Shown in pieces: positions 39,595 through 49,551 of a DNA stretch of 64,000 nucleotides (position 1 is its first letter; the number at the start of each line of letters is the position of its first letter). Origin of the DNA: Brachypodius melanocephalos (Eukaryota; Chordata; Aves; Passeriformes; Pycnonotidae). A program made the translations under genes and the position numbers. The stretch lies in contig VZSR01001685.1 of NCBI GenBank assembly GCA_013398615.1, positions 50,176,293 to 50,240,292 on the forward strand. The letters are read 5' to 3'. A model generated the notes under the pieces. The model was not told where the DNA came from and did no database searches. It saw only the letters and a list, made by a program, of their open reading frames with translations.

Positions 39595-39705
39595 CTTCAT
39601 GGGCCTTGTATTTCCTCTCAAAAAGGGTGTTTGAAGGAGTTCATAAAATGCTTTGGGATATTTGAGGGATGAGAGGAACTATATAAATCTTAGTTCTCAT
39701 TAAAA
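39595..39705 (+). mobile_element. Probable ancient CORE-SINE/MIR-type tail
   Basis: AAAATGCTTTGGGATATTTG, then GGATGAGAGGAACTATATAAAT at about 39645-39687, resembles a widespread amniote SINE tail of the form 'aaagcgctttgagatcc...ggatgaaaggcgctatataaat'. The bases before it (CCTCTCAAAAAGGGTGTTTG followed by AAGGAGTTCA) also fit the segment that precedes that tail. If correct, this is a pre-avian insertion. Old copies of this kind are sometimes exapted as enhancers, but nothing here shows that. Confidence 0.5.
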
Positions 39706-39962
39706 GAGCATTGAATGAGTCATCTAGAGTATGTGGTTTGGATCTTTATTGTAAATCATAGAAACCTGCATTACTGGTCTGCTTTACTGTAGATGAAACA
39801 AGTGTTGGATGACACCTTGTATTTCACCAGCTGCTTTCCTGCAATTTTTCAAAGCAAGTAACACAATATATGGTCCACCTGCTGTGAGAACATCTGAAAT
39901 ACCACAGCCAGTAAAAAGCCTCTGAGTAAGGTTCTTCCAGAGAGTGTTTTGTTGATATGCTT

Positions 39963-40012
39963 TATGGCATATACATATACTTTACGTATAACATATACAT
40001 AACATATACCTC
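39963..40012 (+). repeat. Imperfect (CATATA)n repeat
   Basis: GGCATATACATATACTTTAC is followed by GTATAACATATACATAACAT. It is an imperfect AT-rich short tandem repeat. Confidence 0.7.
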
Positions 40013-41320
40013 ACTCAGTTTTCAAACAGTATCTCTAGTTTCCTATGAAAAAGAACTATGCTTATATCACTATTATTTTTATGTGAATGAGAATTTAATG
40101 AGAATATTATTTTAAAATGGTTTTTTCATTTTGTTTTAGGCGTCTGGATTTTTTAAAATTTTAATTCAGGTTTTCACAAAGGATCAATCAGCCCATTATT
40201 AGCTCACTGCTAACAAATACAAATTTAGGTCCTGCAAGAGTCCTAACAAAAGACTAATTTTGTATCCTTCACCTATGTAAATAAATTGTCAGATGTTGGC
40301 AGAACTAATTACAAGAGCATTGCTTTCTGCTTTCATCAGGACTTCAAGGCCTGATTGAAGCATAGTCGATACACACCACTGTCTTCCAAAAAGATTTTTA
40401 TTTCAGATCTTGATTTAAAAAGTAGTATCCTCTTTGAAGAGTGTGAAAGAACTTGATAAGAATTAATTCCTGTACTGACCTGGAAGGGGGCTACAGCCAG
40501 ATGCAGCAAGTTTTGGTAGTTTATCTCATAGATCCTCATCAGCCACATTTTTCATAACCCACACAATTTTCGTCATTAAATTCAGCTCAATTCCCTACAA
40601 ACACTCTGTGCCTTTGATTTATACTCAGTTCCTTCAGACCCACAAAGCAGACACTAATTGTGCTGTATGTACACAGTGGAATGGGACCTTAAGGGATAGA
40701 TCTTTAGTAACTCTTATGACACCTTTCTAGTTAGTGCAGCGTAGGAGGACCCTATTTAAGATTGCTTTGTTTAATTATTTAAGAGCCATTATGGTAACTG
40801 GATATACTCTAACTGTAATTTATTAACTCATACACTTGAATTATCCAAGTCTCTACATCCACTTCACAGAATTACAGAGGAACTAGAATAAGATAATGGT
40901 ATTGCAACTCTACAGAATATTCCCTCTGCTGAGAAGTAGAGAAACTCTCTTATCTCTCATAGCAAAGGGGTTCATAAGCTTTTCTAAACTATGTACTAAG
41001 ACTACAAGAATCATTTTATACTAGCAGCAGATGTTCATATAGACATTATTAAGAAAATGTGTGCTTTTCTATATATGCTTGTGTATGTATAAGTAAATAC
41101 CTACACATATATACGCATACATAGATAAGTCTTCAATCTAGTACTACGATTTGCTTCCCTTTTTTGTGTAAAATATGATACTCCATCAATCTGTTCACTC
41201 CTCTGTCTCTCCTCTTCTGAATATCCTTCTCCATGCTTTTCCTCGTCTCCACCTTTTTCTTTCTCCTTGTCTCCTCATTTTATCTAAGTTTGGATGTTGT
41301 GTTAGAAGTTCCTTACTCAC

Positions 41321-41584
41321 TGTAAACACTGCCCATTCACCTGCATCCTCTTCATCACTATCCTCTGTGCACACTGCTTGTCTGCCTTCTGCCTGCCTGC
41401 AAGGGACATCCTTTTCCTCTGGAAAGTGGCAGCTCTGGGAGCAGCACCTCAAGAGTGCTCCGATATAGTGTCTGCTCTTGCCATCACCAGCTGCATTCTC
41501 TTCTTGCATTTGGGCACTCTTGAGCAGAGCTGTCATTTGCAAAAACAATAAAGAGACATGGAACAGCAGACAAAGGAAAAACAT
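41321..41584 (-). other. Candidate exon encoding a secreted-type peptide (speculative)
   Basis: On the minus strand an AG (TTTTATCTAG) directly precedes an ATG. The frame then runs 88 codons to a strong donor word (TTTACA followed by GTGAGTAAGG) and stays open beyond it to 129 codons. The first 20 residues (MFFLCLLFHVSLLFLQMTAL) resemble a signal peptide. Residues of about 45-65 contain RCCSQSCHFPEEKDVPC, a CC-x3-C-x9-C pattern, and an acidic DSDEEDAGE follows. I know no family with this sequence. The acceptor tract is weak, there is no partner exon in view, and a frame this long is possible by chance. Confidence 0.18.
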
Positions 41585-42549
41585 CTAGATAAAATCATGT
41601 GATCAGCCAGTCCCCTGAAAGCCATAGCAGGTACTGACAGACCAGCTCAGTATCATAAATTAATTGGGAACTGCTTAGAAACGAACATTTTCAGTGCTCC
41701 GGGTTCTTATTTACATCAGTCTCTTCAATAGAATATTGCTTTAGTTTCAGCATCTATCTTAACCTGAGATGCTTCCCACAATTCTGCTGTGCTCCAGACA
41801 ACAGGTCATAAACATCAGGAACGTGAAGCAGAGCCATTATCAGTCCTGTATTCTGGGCTGCAGCATCCCTGCTGTTCAAATATACTGGCATAGGACAGAA
41901 AACTGATAACAGTAATTCTACAGGGATTTTGAGCCAGGAGAAGAAGAGGATGGCAAACAATTACTGCCTTGGAGGCTCAGACGTTCTAAAGCAAAATTGG
42001 GGAAAACTCATAATTTACCTGGAGTGACCACTTTTGCAATAGAAAAGTAATTTGCTCTAAATTAAGAGCCTGCCAAAACTGAAAAGTTAGATAGGCATGC
42101 CTGAGAAAGATTATTAACAGATACAGAATGCTTTCTTGTGTAATCACTAATGCACAATATCCCTCCTAGACTTAACCTTTATGTGCTACCAAAGGACAGC
42201 ATTGAGATTGTCCTTCCAGCACATGCCTGTTACTGAAAGCTTTTAATATCCTCCTTCCATCTCCATCAAAGCCAAGATATCAGGAACATAGAAAGATTTA
42301 ACCACTTATTAAACAGCACTATCATGTCAGGCAATATGTTCTTTTCTACAGGGCACTAGTGAATTGAATGTGCAAGAGAGACAAAGTGTCTAACAAAGAG
42401 AAAGCTGCTGCAGGACAAGCACTGCCTCTCCTCTCCCAACTAGCAAGGAAATCTTACAAAGTACAAACCAGAGTAAGTCGATGACAGCAAATGAGGCAAT
42501 GGAAAATCACAGAAATAAAGGTGTAGAGAGAGACTTGAGGGCAAGAACC

Positions 42550-42648
42550 ATTTTGTTTTAATTTGAGGGGGGGGTTGTTTTTTTGTTTAGTTGGGTTTTT
42601 TCCTAGGGTGGTGGTTTTCTTTAGTTTCTTTTTTTAGTTTTTTAATAT
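42550..42648 (+). repeat. T/G-rich low complexity
   Basis: A G8 run, T7 runs and mixed GTT/GGTT words just upstream of the CR1 end at 42673. Confidence 0.8.
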
Positions 42649-42672
42649 TGCATCAATAGTAAAAAAAACCCT

Positions 42673-42810
42673 CATGGAATCATAGATTCATACAGCAGTT
42701 TGGGTTGGAAGGGACCTTGAAGATCATCCAGTTCCAATCCCTCTGCTGTGAGTAGGGATGCCACACACTAAATCAGGTTACTTAGGGCCCAACCCAAACA
42801 GGCTTGAGCC
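42673..42810 (-). mobile_element. CR1 LINE 3' end fragment
   Basis: It begins with the reversed CR1 terminus (ATGGAATCATAGATTCATAC) and continues through TTTGGGTTGGAAGGGACCTT, GAAGATCATCCAGTTCCAAT and CAGGTTACTTAGGGCCCAAC. This is the 3' UTR of a CR1 read on the minus strand. It ends where similarity is lost near 42810, so it is a very short copy. Confidence 0.9.
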
Positions 42811-43028
42811 CCATACAAAGTTGCTTGTTGGATCCAACTTAGGATCATCTAATTGCTTTGATCACCTGGCCCAAGATGAACTTGACTCTCCCGTCCTCTT
42901 TTTCTACAATGTGGGCTTGGAAAACCAGGTTCCACTTTATGTTTCAGATAACCGTTGCCCAAACATGGTGCAAACCAGACCAAGTACAGAACACAGCTGA
43001 AAATCAGACCCTGAGGCAGTCACTGCTA
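42811..43028. other. Spacer between two CR1 copies
   Basis: About 220 bp of sequence without recognisable CR1 similarity separates two minus-strand CR1 3' ends. No gene is seen. Confidence 0.5.
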
Positions 43029-43503
43029 TCACAGAGTCACAGGATATCCTTGAGCTGGAAGGGACCATCAAGGATTATTGAGCCCAGCTTCTGGCCTTGC
43101 ACAGGACACCTCAAGAGTCACCCGCTGTGCCTGAGAGCTTTTTCCAAGTGCTCAGTGAACTCTGTCAGGCTTGGTGCTGTGATCACTGCCCAGGGGAGCC
43201 TGTTCCAGTGCCAACCACCCTCTGGGGGAAGAACCTTTCCCTGATATCCAACCTAAACCTCCCTGGACACAACTTTAGGCCATTCCCTTGGCTCCTGTCA
43301 CTGGTCACCTGAGAGATCTGTCTCTGTGCTTCCTTTTCCCCTTCTAAGGAAGTTGTAACTGCAATGAGTTCTCCCCTCAGTCTCCTCTTCTTCAGGCTGA
43401 ACAGACTAAGTGACCTCACTCACTGCTTGTATGGATTCCCTTCAAGACTCTTTGCCATCTTTGCAGCCCTCCTTTGGACACTCTCCAATAGCTTTATATC
43501 CTT
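43029..43503 (-). mobile_element. CR1 LINE 3' part with ORF2 C-terminus remnant
   Basis: A second minus-strand CR1 3' end starts at about 43029 (CACAGAGTCACAGGATATCC, then GAGCTGGAAGGGACCATCAA). Its minus-strand translation at about 43183-43419 keeps the CR1 ORF2 C-terminal pattern: LFSLKKRRLRGELIA, QISQVTSDRSQGNGLKLC and GRFRLDIRERFFPQRVV. It has its own 3' terminus, so it is an independent insertion and not a continuation of the 42673 copy. It is truncated at the 5' side near 43503. Confidence 0.92.
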
Positions 43504-43910
43504 ACACGCTTAAGAGCATGAAATAAATACCATTATATAACAACAGGTATTTAACATTACAGGAAAGCTGTCATCAATGATGGTTCCAGTGAAAGAAAAC
43601 ACAACAAAAAGCCCTCCCCTGGCAATATTCATATGCCTTTATTGCACAGCAGAGATGCAGGCACACATACTGACACAGAGAGGTCAAAATGAGCCTGTAT
43701 GCAGCTTAACTACCCCACAGCTTCAGTTATGTTTAAAATATTGACACCTGCACTATCTGAGGACACAAAACAGTGCAAACAGCTCAGGACTCCTACATTC
43801 CTATGCTGGTAACTCTCATCTCTGAAAGGGATGCTGATACAGATTCACATTACCTCACATTTGTTGCCTGTCTTTAAAAATGTGTCTAGATCCATAATTA
43901 CCAGTTGATG

Positions 43911-43966
43911 CATACAGACAAAAGCCACAGCTTTTCTGTATGATGAGTCATACAGACAAAAGCCAC
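43911..43966 (+). repeat. 18-bp direct repeat, period 38
   Basis: CATACAGACAAAAGCCAC occurs at 43911-43928 and again, identically, at 43949-43966. The spacer ends in TGATGAGTCA, so a perfect AP-1 consensus (TGAGTCA, 43944-43950) overlaps the start of the second copy. This looks like a local duplication. Confidence 0.9.
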
Positions 43967-45079
43967 CAGCAATTCCAGGCTCTTCAGTTTCTGAAAACCA
44001 ACCTGAGACATGCTACAACCTACAGCATCTCTCCTCACCTCTGCCAACCTCTTCTAATTGGAGGACACAGAGGCTTAGCAGTTCTGGACAGAATTCCACC
44101 CAGAAAAGGAAAAAAAAAAAAAACACGCAGCCAATAATGTATGAGTGCATAGCAGCCATGAGTTTTAGATTTTCATGCTCAAAATGGTTACCTAAAATCC
44201 ATAAATTGCCTGTCATTTTATAGGGCCTGGAGCATTCAGGGCAGACACTTTTTCATGGTCATATGAGGTCCAAACTACAGTACTAAGGTGAGAAAGAAAA
44301 CATCAAAGCGACCCCCCAAATAACACCCCCAAAGTGAAATACACTTTCATTTCAATGAAAAAATAAAGTATTAATATTTTAAAATCAGAATTAATTATCT
44401 TGTTTATTTTACTTCCAAAAAAAGGGAATTTTTTCAGTCAGCAAAACAGCCATTTAATTAGGCTTTGCAATTCACATACAATTGAATAAAATACATGGGA
44501 AAAAGGCATAACTGCCCCAATTCATCATACACCATTGTTTGAATGAATACAGCTTGCCCCTCACAGCCCCTTCACAGTGACTTTCCATGAATCATCTTTC
44601 TGAGGGCTGAGGGATTGAGAGGGCTTTGTGCAGGCAGGTCAAGGGGACCTGTGTGTTCTTGGAGAGTCATAAAAAACACAAAAATCTAGTGCATGTAATT
44701 AAGCTAATGGATACATACTCATTAAATCATTTCCATCAAATGATGAGAAGTTTCCAGCAATCAGATTGCTCAGAATGCTGCAAAAGGAATTGCTCTGGAA
44801 GCAAATTTGGGGAATAGAATGCTTTGTGCATCTTCCTTCAGAATCTTGCCAAGAAAGAATTAGAAGAAAACACTATATTGAAGTTTCCAGTCTGAGTCTC
44901 AATTACCGCAGCTGTAGTAAAATAATCATATGAAAAATTCAGAAAAAAAGCATCCTGCAAATGCAGGTAGGGAGGTGACTGCAGCTTTGAACACAATAAA
45001 AGGGGGGGTACTTACGTGCATTTCACATCCAAAATACAGAAGAAACAATATGATTTTATTTCAGCCGAAAATCAGCTAT

Positions 45080-45320
45080 AAAATATGAAGGCGTTGGGGA
45101 TGAATGAGAGAGCAAGCCACCGGGAGGCACTATTGCCACTCAGCAAGTGCGTGATCAAAGCTTCTCCTGCTGCTGCAGGTCCTCGGCCATCAGCGAAACA
45201 GCCTCGTGTGCAGGTCACCTCACGGACGACAGCATCACTGTGCAGAAAATACACTACTTTAGAGGCTGCTGCATTTTTACCTACCTTGAATGGTGCTGAA
45301 AGTGTTTGCAATAAAAGCGA
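45080..45320. other. Local GC/CpG-richer patch
   Basis: This unique patch has more CpG dinucleotides than its AT-rich surroundings (for example GGCGTTGGGG, CACCGGGAGG, CACGGACGAC). Short frames are open on both strands. A minus-strand donor-like word (CATTCAAG followed by GTAGGT) lies near 45280-45290. No product is recognised. It could be a noncoding exon, an enhancer or a small decayed CpG island. Confidence 0.25.
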
Positions 45321-45361
45321 TGTGAAACTTTTGCTAGTTACCAGAGACTAAAGTGGTTGTG

Positions 45362-45396
45362 GGGTTTGTTTGTTTGTTTGTTTGTTGTTTGTTTTA
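45362..45396 (+). repeat. (GTTT)n microsatellite
   Basis: GTTTGTTTGTTTGTTTGTTG and further GTTT units. A simple repeat in unique DNA. Confidence 0.9.
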
Positions 45397-46521
45397 TTGT
45401 ATAGCATCATCTAACTTTATCCTGAATAAAAAAGAGTGTTGTCATGAATGAGCTCAAATCTTACAGGATCATTAACGAAGTAGTTTGTAAATTAGAAATC
45501 TAGGAATGTCTGCAGAATGAATACCTACCTTTCAAAACTGCAAATTGCTATGCAAAAGAGAAAATGAAAGTAATGATAATATGACTCTCCTTGCAGTTGA
45601 AAAAACTCTTTAATTTCGTGTTTTATTAATTTTATACTGTATCAGTCACTTTGATTTTAATCTCAAAAGAAAAAATAAAGCTGAGTGCAGTACAAATTAA
45701 AAATCAGAAACCACAGATACCTGAGACATCCTGTTCTTATACTGACACTCATCAGAATAAAAGTCCACAAAATCCAAATTCTTTTTTCTTCCAGGTACAA
45801 CTAAGTAAAAACTTATTTTTCATGTAGTTAACAATTCTTTGGCAATTTGAAGAATATTGTACATAATTTAAAACCCTGCATTCAAATATTTTGAAGGAAC
45901 TTCATAAATAGGTTTGATTCTCACTTATGAAGTATCACAGTCAGATAAGAGTGTACCTAGTAGTCCTGTCTTATGCATTACTGTATTTTTAAATATTGCC
46001 ATAATCTAGAAAAATACATCTTATTTAGCATTTTTCGTCATTTTATAACAAAATAGTATATGAAAAATTCCATTTAAAATAATGCTTTATGATCTGTATT
46101 GATTCCTATCTACAAGCATCTAATTTCTGAAGCAGATAATGTATATAATATTTTCCTTTTCTTCTGTTATCCACAATATTTCAGATGCAAGATAATTCCC
46201 TATTTTCCCCTCAAGGAAGAAACACACTTTTAATTTTTGCTATAGGAGATATCAGCTGCCTTGACTGCCCAACAATAATTTACACAGAAAGATCAGCTGA
46301 TAGCATTAAGTATAGAAATACAATGCAAAGAACCCAAAGTGAACAGTTTTAAGGCACATTATACTTTAAATTATCTAACTCAGCACACAGAACTTACTCA
46401 GAGAAACAATGCGCATCTCAATTGAAACCCCTCCTCAGTGCAGAGGTTTAATATTAAAGTGAGTCTGGTAGGTTAATCCATAGAAATATCAGATCTTGTG
46501 TGGCAAATTGGCCTGTGCCAA

Positions 46522-46533
46522 GAGCACGTGCTC
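46522..46533. promoter_or_regulatory. Perfect 12-bp palindrome with E-box
   Basis: GAGCACGTGCTC is self-complementary and centred on CACGTG, the high-affinity E-box bound by bHLH factors such as USF, MYC/MAX and CLOCK/BMAL1. It is isolated in intergenic DNA, and its function is unknown. Confidence 0.35.
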
Positions 46534-47179
46534 AGGCAGTTGGAAACAGCTGGCTTAAATTTGCTTCTACTCAAAGCTAGAAGAATGAAAATCAGCTCCA
46601 GGTTTGATAGCTGTGCTCCTGCAAGCATGTGTCACCTGAGATGATGGTTATGAGCAGAAACTGGAGTCAATGACACTAAATAGTTTTGATTTTATGGCAC
46701 AGCCGCACACCTGGCTTGTGCTCTGTTGTGCTACAATGCAGCAGATTTAGCCAGGTCAGATAATAATGGGCACCAGAGGAAGGTGGTTTGCTCCATGAGG
46801 TGCCAACTGAAAGCCAATTGCTGCTCTGTCATACTTAACTTTCGACAGTTTTCTGTGCCTTGGATCTTCATCTCCAAAAGATTAATTCTCTAATTATCAC
46901 AGTATTGTACAGATAATTCAATTTATAACTGCCATGCTCTTCAATACTGTCATAATGAGGCTCATATAAAACACCTCAGAGAGGTCCTTAGAGCTATCTG
47001 CTACATAAGCTGGACAAGCAGAAGTTACATGCCTCAGGCACAAGATAACCAGCAGCTTCAGGAAGAGCCAAAGTATCTGCTTATTTCAGGTACTTATTTA
47101 GTTCTTATTGCTGAACAAAGGAAACAAAGACTAATCATTTAGTTCTACTCCAGCGAGAGAGAAAAAAATGTTAGTTCAA

Positions 47180-47376
47180 GCATGTATTCACTGAAGAGTG
47201 GTCTGGCATTGGAACAGACTGCCCAGGGAAATGATGAAAAGTCTTCAAAAAAACATTTAGATGTGGCACTTTGGGACATGGTTTAGTGCTGGATGTGGCA
47301 GTGCTGGGTTAATGGTTGAACCTGATGATCTCAGAGGTCTTTTCCTACCTTCAGAATTCTAATAATCTATGATAAT
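47180..47376 (+). mobile_element. CR1 LINE 3' fragment
   Basis: CTGAAGAGTGGTCTGGCATT, GGAACAGACTGCCCAGGGAA, AACATTTAGATGTGGCACTT and GGGACATGGTTTAGTGCTGG are in the order of a CR1 3' end. It finishes in GATGATCTCAGAGGTCTTTT and a decayed octamer-repeat tail near 47376. It is about 200 bp long and lies only about 65 bp upstream of a much longer CR1 in the same orientation. The different 3' UTR suggests another subfamily. Confidence 0.9.
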
Positions 47377-47439
47377 ATTCTGCCTGTTTTCTTCTACCTT
47401 TATTAAAAGCACTTATGAAATTATAGTCAAGTTAGATGT

Positions 47440-48868
47440 GGGTTTCACACCCACTTGTCTTTGTGGGAGATTTCAACTTCCCAGACAAAACTGAGGACAT
47501 CATCCTGCTGTGACAAACTGACAGGTCTTGAAGTTTGTAGGAGATAACTTCTTGTCACAGGTACTCAGAGAGTCAACCAGGAAAGATGCCCTCTTTGATC
47601 TGCTGTTTGTGAATAGAGAAGGATTCATGTGGGATGTGATGGTAAGTGGCTTTATTTGCCACAGAGATCACAACATGGTTGTGTTTAAAATTTTCAGTGC
47701 AGTGAGAAAAAAGGACAGGAGAGTTGCTACCCTAGACTTCAGGAGAGAAAACTTAAAGCTATTCACAAGTTATTTAGCAGATAAGCTGGAAGCCCTCAAG
47801 CACTGGTCAGTCCTTAAGAAAATCCTTTTGGAAGCACAGGAGCTGGCAATTCCATTGTGACTTAAGGCAAGTAGGTGGGACAGAAATCCAGCTTGGCTGG
47901 CCAGGGAACTACTCATGGATCTCAGGAAGGAAAATAAACTGTATGATCTTGTAAATGAACTCAGGTTTTTCAGGAAGAATACAGAGTTTTGGATACTGTC
48001 CACCACAGCACCTTCTGGAGAAGTTGTCCTGCTATGGAAAGATCAGATACACAGAGCACTGGTTGAAGAATTGGCTGAAGGACAGAATTCCAAAGGTTGT
48101 CACCAATGATGTTCCTCTGGGTTTGTTTCTAGGGCCAGTCTTGTTCAATGTATTTATCAACAATCTGGATGCAGGATTTGGATCCACCATCAGTAAGTTT
48201 GCTGAGGATACCAAAATGGGAGATGTGGTTTGCTTTTTTGAGAGACAAAAGGCCTTATAGAGGAAACTAGACAGATAGAGGAATTGAGTTATGATTAACA
48301 GGATGAATTTTAAAAGCTGAAACTGTGGATTGTGTACCTAGAGTGGAGTAATGCCTGGCAAAAGTCTATATAAGGAGAGCAGTGAGATCAGCCCTGCAGA
48401 CAAGGATCAGCTCTCCAGAAGCCAGCATTGAGCCCTGGCAGCCAGGAGGGCAAATCCCATCNNNNNNNNNNNNNNNNNNNNNNNNNNNNNNNNNNNNNNN
48501 NNNNNNNNNNNNNNNNNNNNNNNNNNNNNNNNNNNNNNNNNNNNNNNNNNNNNNNNNNNNNGGGAGGTTCTGAGCTCTTCTCCTTGGAATCCAGTGATAG
48601 AACATGTTGGAATGGTTGGAAAACTTTCTTGTGAGGTTTAGACTGGACATTAGGAAGCATTTCTTTACTGAGAGGGTGGTCAAACAGTGGAAGAGGCTTC
48701 CTAGAGGTGTGGTCGATGCTCCAGGCCTTTCAGTGTTTAAGGGTCATTTGGGCAATGCCCTTAAAACACTAATTTTTGGTTATCCCGGAAGTGGTCAGGC
48801 AATTGGATTAGATGGTCTTGTAAGTCCCCTCCAACTGAAATAGTCTATTTTGTTTAGTTCTATTCTTG
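47440..48868 (+). mobile_element. CR1 LINE with endonuclease and RT remnants
   Basis: The longest CR1 in the window. From about 47448 one frame reads FVGDFNFPD, the end of the APE-type endonuclease. A frame at 47528-47860 carries DNFLSQVLRESTRKDALFDL and CHRDHNMVVF, where the catalytic SDH has become RDH. After a jump, 48050-48250 shows the reverse transcriptase core: LGPVLFNVFINNLD and SKFAEDTKMG, the FADD box reading FAED. The C-terminus (FRLDIRKHFFTERVV) follows a gap at 48604-48780. Much of the endonuclease-RT linker is missing and frames shift, so the copy is dead. It ends near 48868 in an ATTCT-type tail. Confidence 0.93.
48462..48561. other. Assembly gap (100 N)
   Basis: Exactly 100 N, probably a placeholder. 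It falls within the CR1, after a stretch that translates to an ORF2-like ALAARRANPI and before the C-terminal part. The missing sequence is therefore most likely CR1. Confidence 0.95.
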
Positions 48869-49526
48869 TGATTCACAGACAGTGGTTAAAAATCAGCTCT
48901 GCCCCCACAATGCTCATTGTGCTGAGAGTCCCCCTGAATTCACTCAGAAACCTGTGATGACCTGTGTGCGTGTTTTCATCCCTGTGCTAACAAGACTTAA
49001 CAATATTACAGAATCCATTTTGGAAGCTGTTATTTCCAAGGTTGATGTCAGAGGCAACCTGCAGGTAGGAAATAGTGTCATTTTTTCCATTAAATAATTT
49101 AGTTGTTCACTTAGCCTAAGCCTTCTGGGGTTAGAGGTAACCAGAACAGGTTTCTTAAACTAGTTGCACCCAGTACATCATCAGAGAGAATTTAGAAGAT
49201 TGTATTTCCAAAGTTGCTATTACGAATTAAGTAATTCAGGGCATATATTTCCAGAAAAATCTGAAATTTGACCAAATGAAACTCACCTACCTTCATTATT
49301 TGGAAGATTAATTTGTGCAGCGCTGAGGATTCTTTGTCCTTTTTCCTTAAAGGATAATATTGTTTCCACAAGCTGGTGGGAGTAGAAAGCTATAAACAAC
49401 TGCTGATGGGTTGTGAACTGAATAGAATAGTCATCATAATTAATAACTTAGTAATATTCACTATTCTGTCATGACCTGGCAGAAACTTTAATCTATAATT
49501 AATTATAGTCCTCATTTTGGATAGGC

Positions 49527-49551
49527 TTTTTTTTTTTTTTTTTTTTTTTTT
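49527..49551 (+). repeat. T25 homopolymer
   Basis: Twenty-five uninterrupted T. No retrocopy is recognised on the minus strand beside it. Confidence 0.95.

Larger units (their letters stand above)
32487..42549. other. Intergenic, no gene recognised
   Basis: About 10 kb of largely unique DNA. It includes a candidate conserved noncoding block (35270-35960), simple repeats near 35097, 38862, 39178 and 39963, an ancient SINE tail near 39600, a 17-bp tandem duplication at 36747-36780, and a candidate minus-strand exon at 41321-41584. No known gene is recognised. Confidence 0.5.
43504..47179. other. Intergenic, no gene recognised
   Basis: Unique AT-rich DNA. It includes an 18-bp duplication around an AP-1-like site (43911-43966), a GC-richer patch at 45080-45320, a GTTT repeat at 45362-45396 and an E-box palindrome at 46522-46533. 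A run at 44109-44123 is poly-A. No gene is recognised. Confidence 0.5.
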
